A stretch of DNA of 30,812 nucleotides. Source: SOKG01 sp964502665 (lineage in GTDB: Bacteria > Chloroflexota > Dehalococcoidia > SZUA-161). The position numbers and the translations under genes are program-made. Below the pieces are notes generated by a model that searched no databases, had not been told where the DNA came from, and worked only from the letters and a program-made list of their open reading frames with translations. Of this stretch, positions 23,069-30,812 are shown piece by piece (positions within the stretch are counted from its first letter, which is position 1; every line of letters starts with the position of its first letter). The stretch is taken from NCBI GenBank assembly GCA_964502665.1, contig CAZCXP010000009.1, forward strand, positions 1 to 30,812, read 5' to 3'.

Positions 23069-24610
23069 TCAATCCTGCACTACCTCCCTCAGCACCTTCC
23101 CATCCATGTCTGATGGCATATCCACGCCCATTAGCTTCAGGATAGTAGGGGCAAGGTCGATTATCTCGGCATTGTCTATTTTACATCCCTTGGTGACGCC
23201 CCCTCCATAGGCAAGGAAAATCCCATGACCTCTGTGCTCCCCCGATTTGAGTGTCTTGGGTGGCGAGAATATTTTCCCTGAGGGGAAAGCAAGCATAGTA
23301 GCGGCAGCATAGGAGTAATCCCTCATGCAGAGGTTGATATCGGGAAGCATATCTGTTTTGTTGCCCCAGTAAAGCTCTTCCCTCTTCCACACGTGGTCCA
23401 CCAGTCTTTCCCCGCTGTCAGTGACTTTGATCGCCTTCAACCGGGCTATTATCTCCTCCCTCAGCTCGTCATACTCTTCAGGGGCAACACTGCCTTGTGT
23501 CTCCCTCCCTTTCAGGTTAATGAAAATCTCGCCATAGTAGCCGAAGGAATACGCCTTGGTTCGACGCCAGTCTATATCCTTCCAGGTGTAGCCAATGCTA
23601 TCTAGAACCCTCTTCGGCAACCCGCGGGCCGCAGAGGGCGATGGTGTGGCTACCCTGCCCATGCCCATCTTCAGGGCTAGCCCGATCACCGACTGTGGGG
23701 TAACGCCCAGAAAACGCAATAGCGCCTTCAGTGCGCTGGAGGGAGACCTTTTTAATTTCAGATAGCCCTTCTCCTTCAGCCACTGATTCATGTTAAAATC
23801 CTTCACATACATGCCGAAGCCATGGTCCGACATCAGGACCAGGGTGCTATCCTGGGGAAGCCGCTGCATCAATCTCTCAAGAACACTGTCAATCTGCACA
23901 TATGTCTCCAGTATCTTGTCCTTGAACTCCTCATCTGCCTCATAAGCGGGATGTGACTCATCCATGTACTTCCAGTACCAGTGCTGGATATGGTCAGTGG
24001 CCATGAAGGTTATCATATAGAAGTCCCAGTCTTCCTTTTCTATCAAATAGCAGGCGACCTTCGCGTGTATCTCAGTCAGTTCAGCAATATCTCGGGCGAA
24101 TCTCCTCTTGTCCTCACTTCTCTCCGAATACCTGCTATCTTCAGATATTCTGAACTCCGGTATCGCCCTGAGCAGCTCCCTTTTCAGCTCCCTGGGGTAA
24201 GTGAAGTTGCTGCGAAGGCTGGGGGTGGTGAAGCCAGAGACCATATAGCCATTTACTTCGTGTGGTGGATAGGTAAAGGGCACGTTTATAACGCAGCACC
24301 GTTTGCCCTCTCTCGATAGAATCTGCCAGATCGTTTCCTCGGTCCTGTACTCCCTCCAATCCACATCGAGCCCGAAGCTTTTATTGAGCCTGTAAAAGGA
24401 AAACTGCCCGTGCTTCCCCGGGTTTTTTCCGGTCATAAACGAACTCCAGGCGCAGGGGGTTATCGGCGGCACAGTGGATTTGAGCCTGCCCCAGGCCCCG
24501 CCCCGCATCAGCTTCTCGAAGGTCGGCAGCCTCCCCTGTTCGACCCACGGCTCTATCAGGTCGAAGGTAGCCCCGTCCAGGCCGATCACCACTACTCTAT
24601 TTGCGGTCAT
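23069..24610 (-). CDS. Alkaline-phosphatase-superfamily phosphodiesterase/nucleotide pyrophosphatase
   Basis: The 513-aa product carries the metal ligands of type I phosphodiesterases: Asp12 in VIGLDGATFD, nucleophile Thr51 in VPPITPCAWSSF, Asp206 and His210 in MATDHIQHWYW, Asp262-His263 in LMSDHGFG, and His459/His462 in SGEHRGHGIF. The C-terminal IDLAPTILKLMGVDMPSDMDGK is typical of the superfamily. There is no signal peptide, so it should act in the cytoplasm, unlike most alkaline phosphatases. It could hydrolyse nucleotide-sugar or lipid-linked phosphates in glycan assembly. Its ATG overlaps the methyltransferase stop by four bases (ATGA), showing translational coupling. The exact substrate cannot be read from sequence. 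Confidence 0.87.
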   Translation of the reverse strand: MTANRVVVIGLDGATFDLIEPWVEQGRLPTFEKLMRGGAWGRLKSTVPPITPCAWSSFMTGKNPGKHGQFSFYRLNKSFGLDVDWREYRTEETIWQILSREGKRCCVINVPFTYPPHEVNGYMVSGFTTPSLRSNFTYPRELKRELLRAIPEFRISEDSRYSERSEDKRRFARDIAELTEIHAKVACYLIEKEDWDFYMITFMATDHIQHWYWKYMDESHPAYEADEEFKDKILETYVQIDSVLERLMQRLPQDSTLVLMSDHGFGMYVKDFNMNQWLKEKGYLKLKRSPSSALKALLRFLGVTPQSVIGLALKMGMGRVATPSPSAARGLPKRVLDSIGYTWKDIDWRRTKAYSFGYYGEIFINLKGRETQGSVAPEEYDELREEIIARLKAIKVTDSGERLVDHVWKREELYWGNKTDMLPDINLCMRDYSYAAATMLAFPSGKIFSPPKTLKSGEHRGHGIFLAYGGGVTKGCKIDNAEIIDLAPTILKLMGVDMPSDMDGKVLREVVQD

Positions 24611-25263
24611 TCCTTCATTGCCACCATGCAGATTCTCTTAATGAATAGCTCGCATCCGGTCAGGCGAGCCAGCACCCGCTCCATTTCTCCGTATATCGGA
24701 AAGTGGGCTGGACGGTGATAGCTTCTCAATATTCGGAACTGGTGAGCGGTGAGGGCATCTACTATCTCCGCCCTGATGCGCAAGGCAATATGTCCTTCGG
24801 GCTTTGGTCTGACAAACTCAAAAATGTGCTTCCTGTTGGGAGTATAAATGTGTAGCTTTCCTCCCTTCTTCAGAACCCGGTAGCTCTCCCTGAGACCTGT
24901 CTGGAAATCCTCCTCAGGCAAATGCTCAAGTATATCAATAAGCATGACCTTGTCGAAGGTATCGGCTTGGAAGGGGATCGCCTGCACGTCAGCTAAGCAA
25001 ATCGCGCTATTGGCTGGATTGCCGAATCTCTGGACCGCTTCGCTAGCCACTTCCACACTGGCAGGTGAAGAATCGATACCAACGATCTTGGTTATCCCGG
25101 AAATCATGGCGCAGTATTTCCCCGACCCACAGCCTGCGTCAAGAATATATTCCCCACGCTGTGGCTGAACCAGCCCCATTACATTCCTCACCTGATCTTG
25201 CATACGGCGGGTTGGCCTCACAAATGCCTGCTCGCCCCTTCTCTTATAGGTATCCCTTATCAT
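24607..25263 (-). CDS. Class I SAM-dependent methyltransferase
   Basis: The 218-aa protein has the Rossmann-fold SAM site ILDAGCGSGKY (about 40-50), an acidic residue after strand 2 (VGIDSSP), ADVQAIPFQADTFDKVMLIDILEHLPE as motifs II/III, and VLKKGGKLHIYTPN. It fits methyltransferases of the UbiE/type 11 group that act on small molecules or sugars in polysaccharide loci. Both ends overlap neighbours by four bases (ATGA), so it is coupled to the GT-C gene upstream and the phosphodiesterase gene downstream. The acceptor is unknown; O-methylation of a sugar or capping of the chain is possible. Confidence 0.87.
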   Translation of the reverse strand: MIRDTYKRRGEQAFVRPTRRMQDQVRNVMGLVQPQRGEYILDAGCGSGKYCAMISGITKIVGIDSSPASVEVASEAVQRFGNPANSAICLADVQAIPFQADTFDKVMLIDILEHLPEEDFQTGLRESYRVLKKGGKLHIYTPNRKHIFEFVRPKPEGHIALRIRAEIVDALTAHQFRILRSYHRPAHFPIYGEMERVLARLTGCELFIKRICMVAMKE

Positions 25264-26909
25264 GTCCCGTGCCCTTCAGCTTGTTCCCCAGGTCGGATCA
25301 ACTGATATAGATCGGTCATTTCAGTACCAAATACCTGCTCAAAGCAATCGCTTGCTTCAAGCCCCTCAACCGCTCCCGGGGATATATAAGCAACCCATCT
25401 CTCAGGGTTGCCCACCCACCGTTCGTCGATGAAGATGTAAGAGACACCTTCTCTATCCATGACGTCGGCCAACTGGCTGTCGCTCCCGAAATTCAGCGCC
25501 TCATACAGCTCCGTGCCACCTAGCGGGTTTATCCAGATTACCCTGCGGTGAGCATATTGAGCCAGCTCATTCTGTCGAGGCGTGAGTATAATAGCATCCT
25601 GGGGCAACTCTCTGTCTATCCACTCACCCATGTCCTGATATTCTCCCTGCTTCGGCAGCGAGTCGACCGCCCTATCAAGACTCGGTTGATACGTTGTCAC
25701 TGCTGCTATTGACACTCCCGAAATGACAACGAGTCCGAGCACAGCTTGTATCACCGTTCTTGGCCTGTAACGGGTAAACAATGCACCCTGCCCCACTCTC
25801 ACCAGGCCATAGGCGAAGATTACACCAGCCAACAGGGGCATCACTGAAAAGTAGCTTTTTGCGTGTATAGAGGTGATGTAGAGTATAGCTAGTAGGCCAA
25901 GACATAGGGCCACCGCCATTACGGTCTTGTTTCTATCCCTGAATACATAAACAACGCCGAAGACGAGGAACAGCACGAAGAAGCCCTCCAGGAAATCTCT
26001 GCCGGCACTGCTATTGTCGAAGCTATTAAGAAAGCCTATCGTCCCCTCTGGACTGGCCTCTGCTCTCCGCTGGGAAATCGCGCCGCTGTTCCTGTGGTAT
26101 TCGCTATAGGCTGAATTGGGCTCATACCTCTCTACACCAAGCCAGGAAGCTACCTCCTCCTCCGCTTGGGCTGCTGGTCCTGGCAGTATCCCGATGTAAA
26201 GGATGTAGCCAGTAGTTGAGAACTGGTAGAAAAGAACCGGAAAGAGAAGCACGACAGCTACCGCTATGGCAATCAGGCCATCCCTTAGTCTTTTTTTCCA
26301 GATCCTCGTTTCAGTGGCGGCATAGATAATGGTTGCCAGGACTATGAATAGGATGGCGAACCACCCCTCCTGCTTCATCCCCACAGCCCCAGCAGCGAAT
26401 ATCCCGGCCAGCAGAAGCCACCTCTTCCTGCCTGTCTGAAGCGCCAGGTGAAACCCGAGAAGGGAAAGAGCGGCCAGCAGAAATAGCGACATCTCTGCCT
26501 CTATTCCCTTGACGCCGATAACTGCTGGGATCGCTACCAGGGAGGCTAGGAGTCCTACCCTGTGTCCGCAGAGATGCTTGCCCAGGATGTAAATAACAAC
26601 GATCATGAAAGCCACCGAAATGGAAGGGACCAGCTTAAGAGCCAACGGGCCGGTAAACTGGTGAAGCGTGGCAACCAGGGCGAAATACAGCTGAGGGTAC
26701 ACTATAGGAAACAGCGAATCGGGAGTAGCCAGCTTGTAGGGCTCGGTAGAGCTGATCTCTCCGCTCTGCGCTATCTGAGTGATGATGTTAGCATTCGTCG
26801 AGTTGTCGGACCAAAATGCGGTATTTTGATGCAAATAGAGGTTGGCAGCCAAAGCGACGACAAATATCAGTCCAATAAGAATGCCTTCGACAAGCCTAGC
26901 TCTATTCAT
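25260..26909 (-). CDS. Polytopic GT-C-type glycosyltransferase (PMT/GT39-like)
   Basis: The 549-aa product has about eleven membrane helices. The first outer loop, LHQNTAFWSDNSTNANIITQIAQSG, holds acidic residues in the position of the GT-C catalytic D/E. A helix-rich middle follows, then a soluble C-terminal domain (about 440-549: YQDMGEWIDRELPQDAIILTPRQNELAQYAHRRVIW). This is the architecture of lipid-phosphate-sugar-dependent transferases that act outside the cytoplasm. ATG 26909 begins nine bases after the preceding stop, with no clear ribosome site, so it may depend on upstream translation. It resembles the 18246 protein in design. Sugar and acceptor unknown. Confidence 0.75.
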   Translation of the reverse strand: MNRARLVEGILIGLIFVVALAANLYLHQNTAFWSDNSTNANIITQIAQSGEISSTEPYKLATPDSLFPIVYPQLYFALVATLHQFTGPLALKLVPSISVAFMIVVIYILGKHLCGHRVGLLASLVAIPAVIGVKGIEAEMSLFLLAALSLLGFHLALQTGRKRWLLLAGIFAAGAVGMKQEGWFAILFIVLATIIYAATETRIWKKRLRDGLIAIAVAVVLLFPVLFYQFSTTGYILYIGILPGPAAQAEEEVASWLGVERYEPNSAYSEYHRNSGAISQRRAEASPEGTIGFLNSFDNSSAGRDFLEGFFVLFLVFGVVYVFRDRNKTVMAVALCLGLLAILYITSIHAKSYFSVMPLLAGVIFAYGLVRVGQGALFTRYRPRTVIQAVLGLVVISGVSIAAVTTYQPSLDRAVDSLPKQGEYQDMGEWIDRELPQDAIILTPRQNELAQYAHRRVIWINPLGGTELYEALNFGSDSQLADVMDREGVSYIFIDERWVGNPERWVAYISPGAVEGLEASDCFEQVFGTEMTDLYQLIRPGEQAEGHGT

Positions 26910-26918
26910 GAACGACTA

Positions 26919-28088
26919 TTATGCCCTGAGCTCCTCTAGATATAGCCTGGCGACCTTCTCCCAGCCGTAGTTTTCGAGGGTGAATTCTCTGGCTCTGGTA
27001 CCGAATTCTCTCCTTCTTCGGCCATCTGCCAGTAGCCACTCGATTATCTCGACAAATCCCTGGGTATCACAGGGCTCAACCAGGAAACCATTCTCTCCGC
27101 CCTTAACGGCATCCTTTATCCCCTCCAGATTTGAGGCAACCACCGCCAGACCGCAAGATGAAGCCTCCAAAGCGACAAGGCCGAAGCCCTCCATGTCTCC
27201 TTCTACTGGCATATTAGGCATTATGAAGATGTCAGACGCATTGTACAAGCACTTAAGCGTGTCATCGTCCACGCGGCCCAGCATGAACACACAGTCCTTC
27301 AAATTGCGCTCTTCTATGGCATTTCGAATCTTGGGCGCGAAGGCACCTTCACCGGCGATCAGGTAGACATATGCCCTGTCCTTTTCCGTCAGTACCGGCA
27401 TGACGTTTTCCACGAACAAGTGAATTCCCTTTCTTTCCACCAGTCTCCCCACAGATAACAGAATCTTCTTGCCATCTAGCTCAACCTTGAGTTCTTTGGA
27501 CAATCTGCCTCTTAACTCTTGTTTGCCTTCCTCCATATAGAAGTCATCCGAGATACCATTTGGAATTACGGCTATTCTCTCACCCTGTATACCCCTCCTC
27601 AGACACGCTTCCTTTGTAGCATCGCTAACGCAGATAACCTTATCCAGCCTCTCAGCGCACCTTGGGATGACAAACTGGTAGAGCCTATTCTCGTAGGTAA
27701 TGTCAAGCCCGTGGATAGTTATGACCACGGGCTTCCTCGCAAGAGTCTTTAAGATCAAGCCAAGAGGAGCGAGCAGGCCATCTTGAAGGTAGACCACGCT
27801 TGCCTTGCGCCACGTCAAGAGCCAGAGGGACTTGAGGAAAAAATAAGGTAAAATGAGGGGCAGCCACTTGTTTGAGCCACCCCACTTCACCAGTCTTACG
27901 TCGGCCACGCTGGACAAATGCTTGGAAAGGTCATAGGCTGCTTTCTCCATCCCTCCCTTTGTCGGCGGAAACTTGCGCGTGATGAAGAGGATCACCTCTT
28001 TGGACCTTCGAGCGCTTACCTGCTCCCCTCGCTCTTCCTCAACCGATACGGGATCTCCCCGTCCAGCAACGCCTGCCTTCTCAGACAT
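26919..28088 (-). CDS. GT4-family glycosyltransferase
   Basis: The protein (~389 aa) shows both halves of a GT-B enzyme: VILFITRKFPPTKGGMEKAAYDL with the glycine-rich loop, then VVITIHGLDITYENRLYQF, VIPNGISDDFY, ILLSVGRLVERKGIHLFVENV and the C-terminal E-x7-E motif in MEGFGLVALEASSCGLAVVAS. It is a retaining transferase using nucleotide-sugars at the cytoplasmic face. Two starts are credible: ATG 28088, one base after the stop of the GT2 gene with ggtga upstream, or GTG 28112 with agaggt and a 23-base overlap. The first ~30 residues are charged and poorly conserved either way. It is second in the cluster. Confidence 0.9.
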   Translation of the reverse strand: MSEKAGVAGRGDPVSVEEERGEQVSARRSKEVILFITRKFPPTKGGMEKAAYDLSKHLSSVADVRLVKWGGSNKWLPLILPYFFLKSLWLLTWRKASVVYLQDGLLAPLGLILKTLARKPVVITIHGLDITYENRLYQFVIPRCAERLDKVICVSDATKEACLRRGIQGERIAVIPNGISDDFYMEEGKQELRGRLSKELKVELDGKKILLSVGRLVERKGIHLFVENVMPVLTEKDRAYVYLIAGEGAFAPKIRNAIEERNLKDCVFMLGRVDDDTLKCLYNASDIFIMPNMPVEGDMEGFGLVALEASSCGLAVVASNLEGIKDAVKGGENGFLVEPCDTQGFVEIIEWLLADGRRRREFGTRAREFTLENYGWEKVARLYLEELRA

Positions 28089-28089
28089 G

Positions 28090-29058
28090 TCACCGGGGAG
28101 GCCTGTCCCCACGCTTGTACCTCTGTAGCTTGCTATGGTAGAGCTGCTCCTCTTCGATTCTCCTTAGCCTCCCCAGCATATCAGCAATCAAGGCTAATAC
28201 GAGAAAGATGGTGCCCAGTACAAGCAGCACAACTACCAAATACAGGAGCGACGTAAAAGGGGATGTCCGCCCTGTGCTTGCCCAGTGACCAAGCACAAAC
28301 AACCCGATAACAACCCCGGGTATCAGCGCTAACAAGCTTATAGAGCCAAAGAACCTCAGCGGTTTGTGATCCCTGAAGACTCTGATCGCAATTACCAGGG
28401 CTTTGAGTCCGTAGGAGTACCAGTGGGTGACCACCTTCGATTTGCCTTCCCTCTCTCTAACCTGGACCGGGACCTCCCTGACTCTCATTCTCTTATTGAG
28501 CAGGTCAATCAATACCTCCTGGGTATAGGTGAAATCCCCGAAGGTATTCAATCTCAAGGCTGCCTCCCAGGAGTAGGCCCGGAAGCCACACTGTGTGTCG
28601 GCAAGCTTCTGGCCGGTAAGCGAATTCACTATCCTGGTAAACAAGCTGTTCCCCATCTGTTTAATCCAGGGCATCTTCGGCTTGAGGCTGCTATCGAGAA
28701 AGCGCGAGCCGGTAACAAAGTCCGCCTGCCCCTGCAAAATGGGTTCAATTAGACGGGGTATGTCATTGGGATCGAATTGCCCGTCAGCATCCGTAGTGAC
28801 GATAATATCAGCTCCCATTCTGAGCGCAAAATCCCTGCCGGTGGAGAAGGCAGCTCCCACTCCCTCATTGGCCGCATGGGAGACCACCCTGTCGGCTCCC
28901 GCTTCCTTCGCCTGTTCAACTGTGCCGTCAGTAGAGCCATCATCTACGACCAGAACCTCGACCTGATCTACCCCTTCTATCGCCCTGGGGATTTCAGCGA
29001 CCACTCGAGCTATTGTCTCTTCTTCATTATAGGCTGGTATAGTAACGACTAGCTTCAC
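28090..29058 (-). CDS. GT2-family glycosyltransferase (dolichyl/polyprenyl-phosphate sugar synthase-like)
   Basis: The N-terminal GT-A domain starts KLVVTIPAYNEEETI and has VLVVDDGSTDGT and the metal-binding DxD in TTDADGQFD. Further family motifs are FVTGSRF, LADTQCGFRAY and FTYTQEVLI. Two membrane helices follow (about 243-263 and 275-300) before a basic tail. This is the layout of DPM1/GtrB-type enzymes, which load a sugar onto polyprenyl phosphate and would feed the two GT-C enzymes in the cluster. GTG 29058 is preferred: aggg lies eight bases upstream and homologues begin at this point. GTG 29076 has no ribosome site. It is the first gene of the cluster behind the promoter at 29192-29219. 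Confidence 0.9.
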   Translation of the reverse strand: MKLVVTIPAYNEEETIARVVAEIPRAIEGVDQVEVLVVDDGSTDGTVEQAKEAGADRVVSHAANEGVGAAFSTGRDFALRMGADIIVTTDADGQFDPNDIPRLIEPILQGQADFVTGSRFLDSSLKPKMPWIKQMGNSLFTRIVNSLTGQKLADTQCGFRAYSWEAALRLNTFGDFTYTQEVLIDLLNKRMRVREVPVQVREREGKSKVVTHWYSYGLKALVIAIRVFRDHKPLRFFGSISLLALIPGVVIGLFVLGHWASTGRTSPFTSLLYLVVVLLVLGTIFLVLALIADMLGRLRRIEEEQLYHSKLQRYKRGDRPPR

Positions 29059-29191
29059 GGCTTGAGCCCTATTCACCGCAAGAACAGATTCCAGGAGCTA
29101 TGGCCTGTAGCCAACAACGGAGATGTTCATGCTATCCGATGTATGCTCGTTAGTCAATCGACGAAGCTGTAGGCCCCGATAGTTGGAGAGG

Positions 29192-29219
29192 AGTATAGCA
29201 GATAGGTGGCAGAAGTCAA
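29192..29219 (-). promoter_or_regulatory. Promoter of the glycan cluster
   Basis: The minus strand reads TTGACT (29219-29214), a 16-base spacer, then TATACT (29197-29192), five of six matches in each box. The start point near 29185 gives a leader of ~125 bases to GTG 29058. Confidence 0.7.
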
Positions 29220-29293
29220 GCACGTTTTCGATTGCACACACATAGATGACCGTCATGGTATCGACATTGGCTGGGAAACGAGGTCCGAAGGTG

Positions 29294-29322
29294 TTGACAA
29301 AGCGCCTTTCGTTTGTTATTGT
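29294..29322 (+). promoter_or_regulatory. Promoter of the dockerin-cohesin unit
   Basis: TTGACA (29294-29299) and TATTGT (29317-29322) are 17 bases apart. The start point near 29329 lies after the upstream ATG at 29313, supporting ATG 29400 as the true start. It is divergent from the cluster promoter ~75 bases away. The 341 bases between the two genes hold these promoters and nothing else I recognise. Confidence 0.6.
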
Positions 29323-29399
29323 TCCGAATAGGAGGGTGGCTGCTTACCGTTTGCGGCATAGCTGCGTCGTGGAAATGCGTATTCCACGGGATACAGCGA

Positions 29400-30128
29400 A
29401 TGAAAAAGCTGGACCCAAAGCTGGTTATAACGGCTGTCAGCATTCTTCTAACGGCAGCAATCGTTCTTCTGTTGCTTCTGATAGGGCCCAAGTCGGTTGA
29501 GGCAGTCAACGTTACCGTCACCCCATCGCCCGGCAGTGTTGCGCCAGGTGGAAGCGTAACATTTGATCTCACCGTTGAAATCCTGGCCAGTGAGCGCATC
29601 CCAATTGAAGGCATCCATCTGCGCATCTTTTCCGATGCCGAGGCTACCATAGAGCTCACCGCCTCTCCCTACAACTCTCCCCTGAGCACGAGTCTCTTTT
29701 CAGCTACCCCATCTACCGGCTACTACGGATATGGATACGGATACGGGTTTGACCCCATTGTCGGCCAGGGGTATAGCTTTGGCTACGGATACGGGTACGG
29801 CTATGGCTACGATAGCGGGACTGTGACCCTGGTCTATCGCTGTACTGTGGACACCAGCGGTTGGGCCCCTGCGGTGTACTACGCCAGAGGAGATGTTGAT
29901 TGCGGAACTCATACCTACTCTTCGAGCGTTTCCTCATTTGTTGTGGCCCATGACTGGGATCTCTATATCGATGGGTGTATCAATGTTTCGGACCTGATTC
30001 TGGTGGGCCAGCACTGGCGGCAGGAAGGAGACCCTGGCTGGATTCGAGAAGACATCTACGTAGACGGAATAATCAACGTCTCGGACTTGATACTTGTAGG
30101 CCAGCACTGGAGAGAGGGATGCACTTAG
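29400..30128 (+). CDS. Dockerin-type protein with Tyr-Gly-rich insert
   Basis: ATG 29400 begins a 242-aa product with an N-terminal signal or anchor (about 8-29). A beta-rich domain (about 36-180) resembles bacterial Ig/cohesin-like folds (VTVTPSPGSVAPGGSVTFDLTV). It is interrupted by a Tyr-Gly-rich stretch (about 107-140). The C-terminus (186-240) is a type I dockerin-like pair: DLYIDGCINVSDLILVGQHW and DIYVDGIINVSDLILVGQHW. These repeat the D-x-x-x-D-G-x-I-N-x-x-D-L calcium-loop pattern plus helix. Dockerins bind cohesin domains. A cohesin gene follows 34 bases downstream on the same strand, and a second cohesin is at 16442. An exported binding protein is likely. No enzyme domain is present. 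Confidence 0.85.
   Translation: MKKLDPKLVITAVSILLTAAIVLLLLLIGPKSVEAVNVTVTPSPGSVAPGGSVTFDLTVEILASERIPIEGIHLRIFSDAEATIELTASPYNSPLSTSLFSATPSTGYYGYGYGYGFDPIVGQGYSFGYGYGYGYGYDSGTVTLVYRCTVDTSGWAPAVYYARGDVDCGTHTYSSSVSSFVVAHDWDLYIDGCINVSDLILVGQHWRQEGDPGWIREDIYVDGIINVSDLILVGQHWREGCT
29716..29815 (+). repeat. Tyr-Gly-coding hexanucleotide repeats
   Basis: Two blocks of tayggn hexamers encode GYYGYGYGYGF and FGYGYGYGYGYD, separated by DPIVGQGYS. The repeat lies inside the fold of the dockerin protein rather than in a terminal tail. Slippage at such repeats could vary its length. Confidence 0.8.
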
Positions 30129-30162
30129 GTCAACACCGGAGAGCGCGGAAGGTTAGAGCGTC

Positions 30163-30812
30163 GTGAGCTACAAGAAGGTCAGCCTGGCGCTGATGCTCCT
30201 CGCCGTTCTCTGCCTGATAGCCGGCCTGTATTTTGCTCACGGGGCCTCCGGACAAGGCGGCACCACGGTTCGTATCTTACCGGCCAGCCAGACAGTCTCT
30301 CCAAGCGAGGTATTTACGGTTGATGTAGTAGTTAACCCTGCAGTTGAGATAGCTGGCGTCCAGTTCGACCTGAGCTTCGATCCCTCGCTCCTAACTGCAA
30401 ATATAGTTCCACTACCTGCCCATAACCCTGCCGAGGGCAATTTACTGAGCCAGGATGGCGACGAGACATACTTCATAGATGGGACAATAGACAATGACGC
30501 CGGGACTATCACTGCGGTTGCTGGTGCCATCTTAGCAGTCGGTGGCAGTGTGTCATCGCCGGGGATATTTGCCACAATCACCTTCACTGCCAAGACAGCG
30601 GCGGGTACCTCGCCACTTGACTTGACGTACGTTCGTGTGGGAGATACTGCAGGAGACCCGGTACCCATAGTGGTGTACGACGGGAGTGTAACGATCGAGT
30701 TACCAGCCACACCTACACCTACACCGACGCCAACGCCAACACCCACGCCGACACCCACGCCCACGCCAACGCCGACACCGACACCCACACCCACGCCTAC
30801 ACCCACGCCCAC
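30163..30812 (+). CDS. Cohesin-domain protein, paralogue of the 16442 gene, 3' end outside the window
   Basis: GTG 30163 begins a frame that runs off the window. The signal peptide (VSYKKVSLALMLLAVLC ... ASGQG) and cohesin domain (TVRILPASQTVSPSEVFTVDV, GVQFDLSFDPSLLTA, GIFATITFTAKTAAGTSPLDL, DGSVTIEL) align almost residue for residue with the protein at 16442. The differences are a short insertion, IVPLPAHNPAEG, before EGNLL. A long PT linker follows from base 30708 to the window edge, so any further domains are unseen. It lies 34 bases after the dockerin gene and is probably co-transcribed. Ribosome site weak (ggaagg, distant). Confidence 0.87.
   Translation, partial: MSYKKVSLALMLLAVLCLIAGLYFAHGASGQGGTTVRILPASQTVSPSEVFTVDVVVNPAVEIAGVQFDLSFDPSLLTANIVPLPAHNPAEGNLLSQDGDETYFIDGTIDNDAGTITAVAGAILAVGGSVSSPGIFATITFTAKTAAGTSPLDLTYVRVGDTAGDPVPIVVYDGSVTIELPATPTPTPTPTPTPTPTPTPTPTPTPTPTPTPTPTP
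30708..30812 (+). repeat. Pro-Thr linker minisatellite running off the window end
   Basis: Uninterrupted CCN-ACN codons reach the last base. The perfect repetition may be where the assembly or window was cut. The complementary strand reads as a poly-Gly-Val frame, which is not a gene. Confidence 0.9.

Overview
The window looks like a piece of an uncultivated, monoderm, probably mainly anaerobic bacterium, most plausibly Chloroflexota (Dehalococcoidia-like). That placement is inference. It rests on bacterial Shine-Dalgarno sites and sigma70-type promoters, a glycyl radical enzyme, secreted proteins with Pro-Thr linkers, cohesin and dockerin modules, and a heliorhodopsin (a family proposed to be restricted to monoderms). 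No rRNA, tRNA, transposase or CRISPR array was seen. A run of 10 N at 2409-2418 marks an assembly gap.

Layout. 1-3979 (+) encodes three exported proteins: the end of a lamin-tail-domain protein, a leucine-rich-repeat lipoprotein, and a transglutaminase-like protein with a duplicated C-terminal module, broken by the gap. 4270-4728 (-) is a small secreted protein. 5221-8202 (-) carries an uncharacterised 181-aa protein followed by a PflD-type glycyl radical enzyme, with no activase nearby. 8825-11097 (-) is a peroxide-defence pair: heme catalase, then a peroxiredoxin whose peroxidatic cysteine codon is an in-frame TGA followed by a SECIS-like hairpin, so very probably a selenoprotein. Divergent from it, 11398-13295 (+) holds a DUF2804 protein, possibly on a near-leaderless mRNA, and a heliorhodopsin. 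13514-14144 (-) is a DUF2178-like membrane protein plus XRE regulator, with direct repeats over its promoter. It abuts a 5'-truncated HhH-GPD glycosylase remnant.

14559-16088 (-) is a GT-B glycosyltransferase. 16442-17881 (+) is a cohesin/fibronectin-like surface protein. 17907-29058 (-) is a ten-gene, tightly packed glycan assembly cluster: GT2, GT4, GT-C, methyltransferase, alkaline-phosphatase-superfamily enzyme, Wzx-type flippase, two small membrane proteins, a second GT-C and a DUF1616-like protein. A good promoter at 29192-29219 reads into it. Divergent from it, 29400-30812 (+) encodes a dockerin protein with a Tyr-Gly-rich insert and the start of a second cohesin protein, paralogous to the one at 16442.

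How they may work together. The catalase, seleno-peroxiredoxin and heliorhodopsin form a neighbourhood consistent with protection against light-linked or oxygen-linked oxidative stress in a cell that also uses an oxygen-sensitive glycyl radical enzyme. The glycan cluster is flanked by cohesin and dockerin proteins, suggesting non-cellulosomal assembly of surface proteins on a glycan-decorated envelope. The strongest candidates for something new are the TGA-containing peroxiredoxin and the heliorhodopsin beside it.
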